From Bog-756 sp963734395 (GTDB taxonomy: Bacteria > Actinomycetota > Acidimicrobiia > Acidimicrobiales > RAAP-2), in assembly GCA_963734395.1 (NCBI GenBank), contig CAVTGY010000003.1, positions 372,001 to 436,000 on the forward strand: DNA of 64,000 nt, given 5' to 3'. The position numbers were made by a program, and so were the translations under genes. This document shows, in pieces, positions 38,481 to 48,137 of this stretch (its first letter is position 1; every line of letters begins with the position of its first letter). The notes below the pieces were generated by a model, which was not told the DNA's origin, ran no database searches, and saw nothing but the letters and a program-made list of their open reading frames with translations.

Positions 38481-40023
38481 ATGGAACGCCGAATCAGACG
38501 TCTTGGCATCTTCATCGTGCTCTGCTTCCTCGCCTTGTTCGTTCAGCTCAACAACATCCAGGTGTTCAAGGCCAATTCGCTGGCCAACGATCCGAACAAT
38601 CCGAGGGTGCAAGCGGTGGCCCGCAGCCAGACCCCGGGGCAGCATCCTCTCGGTGGACGGAACCGTTCTGGCTTCGTCGGTCCTGGCTCCTCCCGGCAGC
38701 ATCGACAAGTACGAGCGCGTCTACACCCCCGAACACCGTCCAGCCTCTTCGCTCAGATCGTCGGCTTCGACTCGGTGAAGTACGGGAACTTCCGGGGGAT
38801 CGAAGCGGAGTACGACAGCTACCTCGACCCCCCACACCCCGCCGGCCCGGACCCTGCGGGATCTGCTCACCAACCGGACCCAGGTGGACAACGTGTCCCT
38901 GACCGTCAATGAGAACCTGCAGCTGCAGGTGGCCACCGTGGACGCAACCGAAGGCCGGGCTCAGGGAGTCAACGGTGCCGCAGCGGTGGTCATGGAACCC
39001 CACCAACGGCAACATCGAGGCCATGTACTCCAATCCGTCCTTCGATCCCAACCCGTTGGTGTCTCCGAACCTGACCATCGAACAGTTCGCCTGGGACACC
39101 TACCTGGCTCCAGGCGGGGAATCCCCTGGTTTCGGGTACCTACGACGCGCCTATCCCCCCGGCTCGAGCTTCAAGGTGGTCACCACGTCCGCGGTACTCG
39201 ACCACCGGCCCGACTTGGCCAAGATGACCTACCCGTCGTCGGACCTCCATTCCCCTTCCCGACACCGGGACACCGCCCCAGGTGCTGACCAACTACCACT
39301 CCGAGGCCTGTCCGGATCCAATGGCCCCGGAACCCTCGAGCAGTTGGTGCATCGAGTCCTGCGACGCCGACTTCGCCTACATCGGGTTTGCGCCTCGGAG
39401 GGCCGACCCTGTTGCAACAGGCAGAGGCCTACGGGTTCAACCAGCAGCATCCCGCTGGACGTGCCCGCCGACACGGTGGCTGCTTCGACCATGCTCGGGC
39501 CGACCGAGACGACGGCTGAATTCGATGCCGACATACCCGGCGTGATGAAGTCGGCCATCGGGCAGGAGAACGTCGCTGCCACCGCGCTGCAGATGGCCAT
39601 GGTGGCCGGGAACCGTGGCCAACGGCGGTGTCGAGATGACCCCCCATCTGATGGCCTAGATCGACGACTCCCAGGGGAACCGGGTCGAGATCTATCAACC
39701 CAAGCCGTGGATGGTGCCGATCTCGACCGCAGACCGCCACCACCCTGACCACCTTCATGCAGGGCGTGGCCAAATCCGGCACGGCGGCCTGGTGTCTTTC
39801 CGCCCAGTGGGACGTCGCCGCCAAAACCGGTACCGCGCAGGCGGGCTCGTTCGGCCCGATCCGGCCTTCACCGACGACTGGCTGATCGCCTTCGCCCCGG
39901 TCGGCAACACCAAGGTGGCCATCGCGGTGGTGCTTCCCAACCAGCCGGGCAGTGCCACCGGCGCCGCCTATTCCGGACCCGTCGGTCAAGCAGATCCTCG
40001 GCGACGTGCTGGCCGACCAGTGA
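38481..40023 (+). CDS. pbpA: PbpA-type class B penicillin-binding protein, frameshifted
   Basis: A peptidoglycan transpeptidase with an N-terminal membrane helix (LGIFIVLCFLALFVQLNNI). All three catalytic motifs can be read, but in different frames: Ser-x-x-Lys in YPPGSSFKVV (near 39165), SCD in ESCDADFAYIG (near 39355, with Asp in place of the usual Asn, as in PBP2-type enzymes), and KTG in VAAKTGTAQAG (near 39825). At least seven frame changes lie between about 38630 and 39960. Protein sense resumes after each, so the true product is about 500 residues. It starts 23 bases after pstP. In mycobacteria rodA lies between these genes; here it is missing. Confidence 0.82.
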
Positions 40024-40133
40024 GTACCCGGGGATTGACCGAACGACCGCTGCCTACTGCCACCAAATGAGACCGAACGAGGAACGATGAGAACCCCAGA
40101 CCCGAGCGAACACAGGCCTAGGCTTTGACCCAC

Positions 40134-41969
40134 ATGGACCCGACCCAGACGCCGCGTGTCTTCTCGGAACGCTACGAGTTGAACCACCTGATCGCCCGCG
40201 GCGGGATGGCCGAGGTCTACCGTGCCCGCGATCGCCTGCTCGATCGACCGGTCGCGCTCAAGGTCCTCTTCTCCGAGCTCTCGGTGGACCGATCCTTTGT
40301 CGAACGATTCCGCCGGGAGGCCCAGGCCGCAGCCAAGCTGTCACATCCCAACATCGTCCCGGTGTTCGACTGGGGCGAGGACACCGGTTCCTACTTCATC
40401 GTCATGGAATTCATCGATGGGCGCCCCTTGTCCTCGATTCTCAAATCGGCCGGTCCGCTGTCCGCCGAACGAACCGCGGAGGTCGGGGCGCACGTGGCTG
40501 CGGCTCTCGGGTTCGCCCACCGCCACGGCGTGATCCACCGGGATGTGAAGCCGGGCAACGTGCTGATCACCGAGGAGCAGCAGGTGAAGGTCACCGACTT
40601 CGGCATCGCCCGCGCCATCAATACCGAGGAGAGCCTGACCCAGACCGGCGCGGTCATGGGCACGGCCACCTACTTCTCGCCCGAGCAGGCCGAGGGCATC
40701 GGGGTCGACGCCAGGAGCGATATCTACTCGCTTGGGGTCGTGCTGTTCGAGATGGTCACCGGACGACCGCCGTTCCTCGGTGATACTCCGGTGGCGGTGG
40801 CATCCAAGCACGTCCGCGACCATCCGCCGGCTCCCCGCGAGCTCAACCCGTCGATCCCGCCCACATTCGAAGCGATCATCCTCAAATCGATGGCCAAGGA
40901 CCCGGCGCACCGCTACGCCACCGCCGAGGAGTTGCGAGAGGACCTCCTCCGGTTCAACGAAGGCCGGTCAGTGCTGGCCATGGACAGTGTCGCCGCCACC
41001 GCCACGGTGGCAGCACTGGGTGCCACCCAGGCCATCGGTGCCGTCGATGGGTCAGACATCACCCAGGCGGTCGCCGCCGCCACCGCCAACGGCGACGGCG
41101 CCGAGGAGGAAGAGGAGGACACCTCCAACCGGACCCGCACCTACGCCATCATCCTCGCCGTCCTTTTGATCCTGCTGTTGGTGGCAGGGTTCTTCCTGGC
41201 CCGCAATCTGGGCTATCTGGGGGGAAGCGCGTCGTTCAATCTCCCGGACGTGTCCGGCCAAACGGTCGCCCAGGCCACCACCACCCTCAAGAACGACGGA
41301 CTGTCGGTCGCCGTGTCGAGCCAGGTCTCGACCCAGCCCGCAGGAACGGTGCTCTCGACTGATCCCCCGGCCAAGTCACTGGTCAAGAAAGGCGACACCG
41401 TCACCCTGAAGGTGGCGGTGGTCGCACCGCCGGTGACGGTGACCGTGCCATCCGGCCTCACCGGTGTCTCGCAGGCCACCGCCGAGTCACTCCTCTCGGC
41501 CCAGGGATTGCAGTCCACGACCACCGGCCGGAACAGCGCCACCGTCCAGGACGGTTACGTGATCAGCACGACCCCGGCCTCCGGTACCCGGGTCAAACAG
41601 GGAACCTCGGTCCAGTTGGTCGTATCCTCCGGTCAGGCCAACGTCTTGGTTCCCTCGCTCATCGGCCTGACCCAGGACGCAGGCAGAACCCTGCTCGCCC
41701 AGTACGGTCTGACCGAAAGTGGCACCACCACGGAAACGTCGACCCAGTACGCGGCGGGCCAGATCATCACCACCAGTCCCGGGCCCGGTGCATCGGTACC
41801 CCCGTCGAGCTCGGTGAGCGTCGTCGTATCGACCGGGCCTCCGCCGGTGACCACCACCACCCCGACCACCTCGACCACCACCACGACCACCTCCACGACG
41901 ACGCCGACTTCCTCCTCCACCACGTCGTCCGTACCCGGGGGTCACAAACGGGGTGGTAACAACCAATAG
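40134..41969 (+). CDS. pknB: PknB-type PASTA Ser/Thr protein kinase
   Basis: The protein has 611 residues. The kinase domain (about 15-275) has the Gly loop IARGGMAEVYRARD, the Lys in VALKVL, HRDVKPGN, DFGIARA and the activation loop TQTGAVMGTATYFSPEQ. A linker with an acidic stretch (EEEEED) leads to one membrane helix (AIILAVLLILLLVAGFFLA). Three extracellular PASTA repeats follow, then a Thr/Ser-rich tail, TTTTPTTSTTT-like, and a basic end. PASTA domains sense muropeptides or lipid II. This is the central kinase of the cluster. The ATG at 40134 is preferred over the in-frame TTG at 40125. No second kinase (pknA) is present. Confidence 0.93.
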   Translation: MDPTQTPRVFSERYELNHLIARGGMAEVYRARDRLLDRPVALKVLFSELSVDRSFVERFRREAQAAAKLSHPNIVPVFDWGEDTGSYFIVMEFIDGRPLSSILKSAGPLSAERTAEVGAHVAAALGFAHRHGVIHRDVKPGNVLITEEQQVKVTDFGIARAINTEESLTQTGAVMGTATYFSPEQAEGIGVDARSDIYSLGVVLFEMVTGRPPFLGDTPVAVASKHVRDHPPAPRELNPSIPPTFEAIILKSMAKDPAHRYATAEELREDLLRFNEGRSVLAMDSVAATATVAALGATQAIGAVDGSDITQAVAAATANGDGAEEEEEDTSNRTRTYAIILAVLLILLLVAGFFLARNLGYLGGSASFNLPDVSGQTVAQATTTLKNDGLSVAVSSQVSTQPAGTVLSTDPPAKSLVKKGDTVTLKVAVVAPPVTVTVPSGLTGVSQATAESLLSAQGLQSTTTGRNSATVQDGYVISTTPASGTRVKQGTSVQLVVSSGQANVLVPSLIGLTQDAGRTLLAQYGLTESGTTTETSTQYAAGQIITTSPGPGASVPPSSSVSVVVSTGPPPVTTTTPTTSTTTTTTSTTTPTSSSTTSSVPGGHKRGGNNQ

Positions 41970-41998
41970 GTTGCGGGTGGGGCGGGACCCTTCGTCGA

Positions 41999-43416
41999 TC
42001 AGCCGGCGGGCTCTCGTTTGCGCCTGGTCTGTGCGCCGGGGTGCAGGCCGAACAGACCCACCACGATCATGATCCACAGTCCCAGTCGCAGCTGGGCGAG
42101 ACCCTCGACGGTGTGCCGGGTCACCTCCTGGCCGTCTCCGTGCCAGGCGACCAGCATGGCCAACAGGCCGAGCCCGGTGAGGATGAGGACGGCTCGCCAC
42201 GGGCGGTCTCGCCACCCCTCGGACAGGATCCCCAGGTACACGGCCAGGGCCGCCATGAACAACAGCCCGATCAGCGGCGGCCACACCACAATGGTCAGCG
42301 GTGACGGCATCCGGTTCTGGCTCGCCGCATAGAAGGTGAGATCGCCGTGGGCGTAGTTGAAGGCGCGTTGTGGCCGTTGCAGGGGCTCGGTGATCACGTA
42401 CCCGGGATGGGTCAGGAGCCAGAGCAGGTAGGCGTCGGGACCCTTGTCCGCCATCCACTGCCGCAGCCGCTTGAACGCCGGATCCTGTGCCGGGATGGCG
42501 ACCACCTTGGCCGAACCAGGTTGCGCGGTTGTCGTCCTGGCCAACTGATCGATCTGGCTCTGTTCGGGCATCCCGTGCGCGGCGAACCAGGCCACCCGGT
42601 CCGGAAAGGGAAAGATACGGACGATCAGCACGTCCTCTACGTCCGAGGTGGTCCGGTGCGAAGACAAGGTTCCCCACTCGGTCAGCCGCGGCCACCGAGA
42701 AGAGGCAGACGGCCAGGACGCCGGCTCGTCGGGCAAGTCCAGGGGATCGACGGATCCGGCTGACGGCGTAGATCCCGACTACCACGCTGCCGAATGCCAC
42801 GGTCCACACCTGAGCGTCGCGGGTGGCGGCAAAGCACAGGCAGGCCACCGTGGTTGCCGCCGATCCGTGGCCAGGTGATCGACCGGGCCGTCCAGATGAC
42901 GGTGGCAAAGACCAACGCCAGCGTGCTCATGGCCAGCGATTCGGAGAGGACCGAGCGGTTCCACAGGGTGATGGGCAGGGATGACGCGAAGGCCAGGATC
43001 ACCCAGACGGCGACCACCCGTTGCCAACCCGGCGCCACCAGCCGACCGACCGTCCAGGCCAGCGCCCCCCAGGCCAGGGCGCCGATGACCGCCTGGGCGA
43101 CCGGGTAGCCGGCGGAGGAGCCGACGATCTTGATGAGCAGTGGGCTGAGTGGCGGACGCGGTCCGGCCCAGAACGCCACACTGAGCAACGGTTTGGACGC
43201 CACCGCGCGGTAGGCGGTCGAGTCGCTCCAGATAATCGCCGGTCCCCCCAGGGCCTGGGCCACCAGGTACCAGGTGAAGGCGCACCATCCGGCCAACGCC
43301 ACCGCGGGGGCCAACCAGCGTGGCCGGCCGGGCCCGCTCCATCTGGTACGCGCCAGCGTTGCGCCCCCGGTTCGCGGACGCGGTGGATCGCCGTCGGCAA
43401 AGCGATGGGTGGCCAC
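41999..43416 (-). CDS. Polytopic membrane protein, two frameshifts
   Basis: Three leftward frames join into one membrane protein of about 470 residues. The N-terminal part (43416 to about 42865) has helices such as ALAGWCAFTWYLVAQALG and AVIGALAWGALAWTVGRL and the loop WNRSVLSESLAMS. The middle (to about 42665) has VWTVAFGSVVVGIYAV. The end has PPLIGLLFMAALAVYLG and LGLWIMIVVGLFGL. An extracellular-sized loop between them contains FPDRVAWFAAHGMPEQ. The layout resembles GT-C/PMT-like membrane glycosyltransferases, but no signature is decisive. The start is uncertain. It lies between pknB and pabA, convergent with pknB. Confidence 0.6.
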
Positions 43417-43441
43417 CGGACGATCCCGAACGGAACCCGGG

Positions 43442-44026
43442 TCAGCGGCCGTCGGCTGAGGCCAAGAAATTGGACAGCAGGGACGGACCGCTCGGCGTGA
43501 GGAATGACTCCGGGTGGAATTGGACGCCTTCCACCGCCATGCTGCGGTGTCGCAGACCCATGATCACCCCTTCGGCGGTGGTGGCGGTGATCTCGAGGAC
43601 CTCGGGCAGCGATGTCGGCTCGACCACCAAGGAGTGGTACCGGGTGGCCACGAAGGGGTCGGGGAGGCCGACGAAGACCCCCTCCCCACCGTGGTGCACC
43701 GACGAGGTCTTCCCGTGCATGAGGGTGGGGGCGGCGACCACCTCGCCTCCGAAGGCCTGCCCGATGGCCTGCATCCCGAGGCAGACGCCGAGGATGGGGA
43801 CCTCCCCGGCCAGGGCACCGACCGCCTGCACGCTGATGCCGGCATCCTCGGGCCGTCCCGGCCCCGGCGAGATGAGGATGGCGTCGGGCGACGCCGATTT
43901 GATGCCCTGGATGTCGATGGCGTCGTTGCGGTGGACGACCGGATCGGCACCCAGTTCTCCGAGCGCTTGGACGAGGTTGTAGACGAACGAGTCGTAGTTG
44001 TCGATGACCAGCACCCGGATCCCCAT
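43442..44026 (-). CDS. pabA: Anthranilate/aminodeoxychorismate synthase glutamine amidotransferase subunit
   Basis: The protein has 194 residues and is a class I glutamine amidotransferase. It starts VLVIDNYDSFVYNLVQ. The catalytic Cys is in GVCLGMQAIG, and His and Glu are in GVQFHPESFLT. ISPGPGRPEDAG is the TrpG/PabA signature. It supplies ammonia from glutamine for 4-amino-4-deoxychorismate (folate) or anthranilate (tryptophan) synthesis; sequence alone does not decide which. In mycobacteria the same gene sits between crgA and pknB. The ATG at 44026 is chosen because the fold begins there. Confidence 0.9.
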   Translation of the reverse strand: MGIRVLVIDNYDSFVYNLVQALGELGADPVVHRNDAIDIQGIKSASPDAILISPGPGRPEDAGISVQAVGALAGEVPILGVCLGMQAIGQAFGGEVVAAPTLMHGKTSSVHHGGEGVFVGLPDPFVATRYHSLVVEPTSLPEVLEITATTAEGVIMGLRHRSMAVEGVQFHPESFLTPSGPSLLSNFLASADGR

Positions 44027-44103
44027 GGTCCATTGATCGTACCGGCAGGGACGGCGTGGGCCGCCCTCTACAGAGCCGTGTGGCAACTGGCTATTCTTCG
44101 GCC

Positions 44104-44409
44104 ATGGCAACCAAGGCCAAGGCAGGGCCCGGCAAAGCGCAGAAGAAAGGTCGCTCGTCGGGTGGCCGTACCACCGAAGCGGGGAAGTCGGTGCCGAGCA
44201 GCAGCCGGTATACCCCGCCGATCCCCAAGAAGGCCAAGACCAGTCCCCGCTGGATGGGGGTCCTGATCATTGCTCTCTTCCTCCTCGGCGTCGTCGCGGT
44301 CATCCTCAACTACACCGGCGTGCTCCCCGGCGGCGTGAACAACTGGTGGCTGGTGGGGGCGATCGCCGCCATCTTCGCCGGGCTCATCCTGGCCACCCGC
44401 TACCACTGA
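44104..44409 (+). CDS. crgA: Cell division protein CrgA
   Basis: The protein has 101 residues. It has a basic Ser/Gly/Lys-rich N terminus (about 1-45), then SPRWMGVLIIALFLLGVVAV and WWLVGAIAAIFAGLILATRY as two membrane helices joined by a short loop with NYTGVLPGG. This is the CrgA pattern. CrgA recruits and stabilises divisome proteins in actinobacteria. It diverges from pabA. Confidence 0.93.
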   Translation: MATKAKAGPGKAQKKGRSSGGRTTEAGKSVPSSSRYTPPIPKKAKTSPRWMGVLIIALFLLGVVAVILNYTGVLPGGVNNWWLVGAIAAIFAGLILATRYH

Positions 44410-44420
44410 GCGGACAGCCG

Positions 44421-44448
44421 GGTGGGCGGTGCTGTGCCGCCCCCATCC
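44421..44448. terminator. Possible bidirectional terminator hairpin
   Basis: GGGCGG and CCGCCC pair around a 7-base loop, with further partial pairing outward. It lies between the convergent crgA and thiolase genes. No T-run follows on either strand, so it would be an atypical terminator. Confidence 0.4.
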
Positions 44449-44472
44449 GGTCTTCGGGCCGACCCGGGCCGG

Positions 44473-45654
44473 TCAGCCCAGGCGTTCGATGATGGTGGCG
44501 TTGGCCATGCCACCGCCCTCGCACATGGTCAGGAGTCCGTACCGGCCCTGGGTGCGCTCGAGCTCGTTGACCAGCGTGGCCATCAGCTTGGCTCCCGACG
44601 CGCCGAGCGGGTGACCGAGGGCGATCGCCCCGCCGTTCACGTTGACCTTGTCCAGGTCGGCGTCGAACTCCTTCTGCCAGGCCAGCACTACCGACGCAAA
44701 GGCTTCGTTGATCTCGATCACGTCCATGTCGTCCAGCGTCAGTTTGGCCCGCTCCAGTACCGACTTGGTCGCCGGGATCGGTCCGGTGAGCATGGTGATC
44801 GGATCGCTTCCGGCAACCGCGAAGCTGTGGAAGCGGGCCCTGGGGGTGAGGCCGAGCGACGTCGCCTTCTCCTCGCTCATGATCAGCACGCCGGAGGCAC
44901 CGTCGGTGATCTGTGATGAGTTCCCGGCGGTCACCCGGCCGTTCTCCTGCCGGAACGCGGGCTTGAGGTTGGCCAGCGTCTCGACCGAGGAATCCGGTCG
45001 GATGCCCTCGTCGGCGGTGATCAACTCGTCGGTATCGGCCCGGTCGTCATCCTTGATACGCACCGGGATGATCTCGCGTTCGAAACGACCTTCCTCGGTG
45101 GCACGGGCGGCATGCTGGTGCGAGCGCACGGAGAACTCGTCGAGCTGCTCGCGGGAGATGCCCCACTGTTCGGCGATCAGCTCGGCACCCTCGCCCTGGC
45201 TGACCAGGCCGCCACGCTCGGCGTAGCGGCTCATCATCCGGGGTCCGAACGGATACCCCAGCTCGCGCACGACCGACGATCCCATCGGCGTGCGGGTCAT
45301 GACCTCGACGCCGCCGCCGATGACCACGTCGTACGCCCCGGCGATGACACCCTGGGCGCCGAAGTGCAGGGCCTGCTGGGACGATCCGCACTGGCGGTCG
45401 ATGGTGGTGGCCGGCACCGATTCGGGGAAGCCGGCGGCGAGGACGGCATTGCGGCCCACGTTGAGGGACTGTTCCCCGACCTGCATGACGCACCCCATGA
45501 TCACGTCGTCGACCAGCGCCGGGTCCAGGTCGTTGCGCTTCACCAGGGCCTTGAGGGGCTCAGAGCCCAGGTCGGCCGCATGCCAGTTGCGAAGCTTTCC
45601 GTTCCGCTTGCCTCCTGGCGTACGCACTGCGTCGACGATGACTGCGTCGGTCAT
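44473..45654 (-). CDS. Acetyl-CoA C-acyltransferase (thiolase)
   Basis: The protein has 393 residues, usual for the family. The nucleophile Cys is in DRQCGSSQQALH, the catalytic His in ALGHPLGASGAKL, and the second Cys in TMCEGGGMANA. NEAFA carries the Asn. It should cleave 3-ketoacyl-CoA or condense acetyl-CoA. The ATG at 45654 follows GGAGAG. A TetR-like palindrome (45758-45773) lies about 105 bases upstream, between this gene and a divergent thioesterase, which suggests a fatty acid or aromatic degradation role. Confidence 0.9.
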   Translation of the reverse strand: MTDAVIVDAVRTPGGKRNGKLRNWHAADLGSEPLKALVKRNDLDPALVDDVIMGCVMQVGEQSLNVGRNAVLAAGFPESVPATTIDRQCGSSQQALHFGAQGVIAGAYDVVIGGGVEVMTRTPMGSSVVRELGYPFGPRMMSRYAERGGLVSQGEGAELIAEQWGISREQLDEFSVRSHQHAARATEEGRFEREIIPVRIKDDDRADTDELITADEGIRPDSSVETLANLKPAFRQENGRVTAGNSSQITDGASGVLIMSEEKATSLGLTPRARFHSFAVAGSDPITMLTGPIPATKSVLERAKLTLDDMDVIEINEAFASVVLAWQKEFDADLDKVNVNGGAIALGHPLGASGAKLMATLVNELERTQGRYGLLTMCEGGGMANATIIERLG

Positions 45655-45757
45655 GATCGCTCTCCTTCGGGGTCCGGCGGAACGGTGCCTGCCGGCCATG
45701 GGTAGGTGATGGATAACGGGACAACTGCGGGCGATGCGGCCCGGCCGGATCAAAAAC

Positions 45758-45773
45758 TTGACCGTCCGGTCAA
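45758..45773. promoter_or_regulatory. Operator-like palindrome TTGACCG-TC-CGGTCAA
   Basis: A perfect 7-bp dyad in the region between the divergent thiolase and thioesterase genes. It matches the look of TetR-family operators of lipid-catabolism genes. No TetR gene for it lies nearby. Confidence 0.6.
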
Positions 45774-45869
45774 TAATTTCTTCGGACGCGATCGTACCGT
45801 GACTGGCCCCGGTGTCAAGCGACTCCCACCCACCCCGACAGGCGGTGCTTCTGAGCTGGCCCGTCGCCG

Positions 45870-46390
45870 GTGAGCCACCCCGGCACTACGGTTCGGGAGG
45901 TGACCGGTCGGATCAAGGACATGGAACGCTGGCTGGGCAATGGCGGCATGCAGCTCATCGACACGGTGGGGGGCTCCTTCGACCAGCTACGGCGTCGACG
46001 GCGAGGACCTCGGGTGGGTGGCCGGGACCTTCGTACCCGCCCCCCGAGCGGCCAATCCCCACGGGGTGGTGCAGGCCGGGGTGCACGGATTGCTGCTCGA
46101 CGCCGCCATGAACTTCTCCATCAATTTCGGCGCTCCCGGGCCGGGATCGGACCCGCGCCACACTCGAGATGAAGGTCGAGACCATGCGCCCGGCCCTGGT
46201 CGGAGAGACCTATCGCCTGCGCGGCGAGGTGGTGAGAATGGCCCGCCAGGTGGCCTACGCCGAAGCCACGGTGGTCGACGACAAGGATCAATTGATCAGC
46301 CGGTCGACGGGGACGTTCCTCCTCCATCGGGCCGGAGACGGCGACGGGCCCGCCGCGCGACCGGCGACGGCTGTACCCTCGGCACCCTGA
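45870..46390 (+). CDS. PaaI-like hotdog thioesterase, two frameshifts
   Basis: Three frames join at about 45985 and 46160. The pieces read MERWLGNGGMQLIDTVGG, then DLGWVAGTFVPAPRAANPHG and VVQAGVHGLLLDAAMNFS, then LEMKVETMRPALVGETYRL and VAYAEATVVDDKDQLISRST. The order G-x-x-AG-x-x-x-x-x-x-D and the final GTFLL strand are those of PaaI-type acyl-CoA thioesterases. About 173 residues. The GTG at 45870 is the likely start. It diverges from the thiolase across a palindrome and may share its control. Confidence 0.65.
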
Positions 46391-46479
46391 GCGTCGCCGA
46401 TCCGCTCCATTCGCGGCGGGCCATCCGATGGCACCGCCGCCCAGACGAGCCCTTCCGATCCGATGAAGGTGAGCCCTCC

Positions 46480-47173
46480 ATGGCCCTGTCCGTCTGCGAT
46501 CCGCCCTCCTGTCGCGGTCTGCGATCGGCAGACCCACGCCGATTTCGCCTTCTGCTACTGCTGTCACACCCTGGTCCGGCAGCTGCAGATGCCGCTGGCT
46601 CCGGTGGTCGTGGTGACCGACTACCGGATCGGTGACCCGATGCACCGCCGACTGCGCGGCTACAAGGACGCACCGGGTGACCGAGGCCCGGCAGATGTAC
46701 TCGACGGCATTGGCCCGATTGGTCGGACCGTGGCTGGCGACCAACCACGGATCGGCTCTTTCGGCGATTCGGATCGGGATGGGACATGGTGGTCACGGTA
46801 CCGTCAACCCACCGACCGACCGGCGCCCCGGTCGACGCGGTGGTCGCCTGGTGCCCGAGCTCTCCTTGCGTCACCGCACGCTGTTGGAGCGCGGACCCGA
46901 GGTCACCGATCACCTGCGTGCCGCCAGGAAGGGCTTCGCGGTGATCGGACCCGTCGATCGGGCTTGGCTCAAGCGACAGAAGGTGCTCGTCTTCGACGAC
47001 ACGCATCACCACGGGGCCCGGGCGCAGAGCGCGGTTGCCGCCCTGCGGATCGCCGGCGCCCGGGTGGTGGGGGTGGTCGCGGTAGGCCGGGCCGTCGGGT
47101 TGGCGACGGTCGACGTCGAGTCCGACCACGGCGCCATCGGCACCGGGTTGGCGGTCGACCGACCCTCGGCTAG
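46480..47173 (+). CDS. ComF-like phosphoribosyltransferase-family protein, frameshifted
   Basis: At least three frame changes. The N terminus has Cys pairs (LSVCDPPSC, VAVCDRQ and FAFCYCCHT) like the zinc-binding start of ComF proteins. YRIGDPMHRRLRGYKDAP follows, as the ComF 'lKy.gr' region does. The C-terminal part has DMVVTVPSTHRPTG, DHLRAARKGFAV and the PRPP loop KVLVFDDTHHHGARAQSA. The loop has HHHGA where TTGAT-like sequences are usual. ComF homologues act in natural transformation, but many actinobacterial ones have no proven role. The end is uncertain; 47173 is the stop in one frame. Confidence 0.6.
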
Positions 47174-47182
47174 ACACGGGGC

Positions 47183-48124
47183 ATGCTCCTGCGAATCTTC
47201 ACCGAGCCCCAACAGGGTGCCTCCTACGATCAGCTGCTGGCGGTCGCCCAGACCTCGGAAACGGCTCGGCTTCGACGGCTTCTTCAGAAGTGATCACTAC
47301 CTGGCGATCGGAGGCGGCGACGGCCTTCCCGGTCCGACCGATGCCTGGGTGACCCTGGCCGGCATCGCCCGGGAGACCGACCGGATCCGGCTGGGGACCC
47401 TGGTCACCTCGGCCACCTTCCGGCTGCCCGGCCCCTTGGCCGTCTCGGTCGCCGAGGTCGACTCCATGAGCGGCGGTCGGGTCGAGCTCGGTCTCGGTGC
47501 CGGTTGGTTCGAAGCCGAGCACACCGCGTACGGCATCCCCTTTCCGCCGGTGGGCGAGCGGTTCGACCGGCTCACCGAGCAGCTGGCCATCATCACCGGC
47601 TTGTGGGCGACGCCGATCGGCCAACAGTTCAGCTTCGCCGGCCGCTTCTACCAGGTCGAGGACAGCCCGGCCCTGCCCAAGCCGGTGCAGGTGCCCGGGC
47701 CACCGGTCATCGTCGGCGGCGGCGGGCCCCATCCGCACGCCGCAACTGGCCGCCCGCTACGGGTCCGAGTTCAATCGCGCCTTCCGGTCAGTCGACGGAT
47801 TCCCGTGGGCAGTTCGATCGGGTGCGTGCTGCCTGCGAGGCAGCCGATCGGGATCCGGGCTCAATGGTCTTTTCGGTGGCCCAGGTGGTGTGCTGCGGGC
47901 GGGACGACAGCGAAATCGCCCAGAGGGCCGAGACCATCGGGCGCGAGGTCGACGAGCTGCGCCAGAACGGATTGTGTGGCACCCCCGATCAGGTGGTGTC
48001 CAAGCTGGCCACGTATGCCGGTGCGGGGACGGCCCGCGCCTACCTCCAGATGCTGGATCTCGACGACCTCGATCATCTCGCCCTCATCGCCGAGGAGGTG
48101 CTGCCCCACTGCGGTGGACTCTGA
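47183..48124 (+). CDS. LLM-class F420-dependent oxidoreductase, frameshifted
   Basis: A luciferase-like TIM-barrel protein of about 310 residues in several frames. It starts LLRIFTEPQQGASYDQLL. After a break near 47265 come LGFDGFFRSDHYLA, DAWVTLAGIARETDRIRLGT and VELGLGAGWFEAEHTAYG, then breaks near 47745 and 47810. It ends QMLDLDDLDHLALIAEEVLP. The sequence matches the Rv2161c-like group, which is predicted to use coenzyme F420. The substrate is unknown. It ends 13 bases from the convergent SDR gene. Confidence 0.78.
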
Positions 48125-48137
48125 CCGCGCGGGCACC

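Noticed and set aside
45812..46111. Alternative rightward frame upstream of the thioesterase
   Set aside because: Residues are not protein-like, and the GTG at 45870 in another frame fits the hotdog domain.
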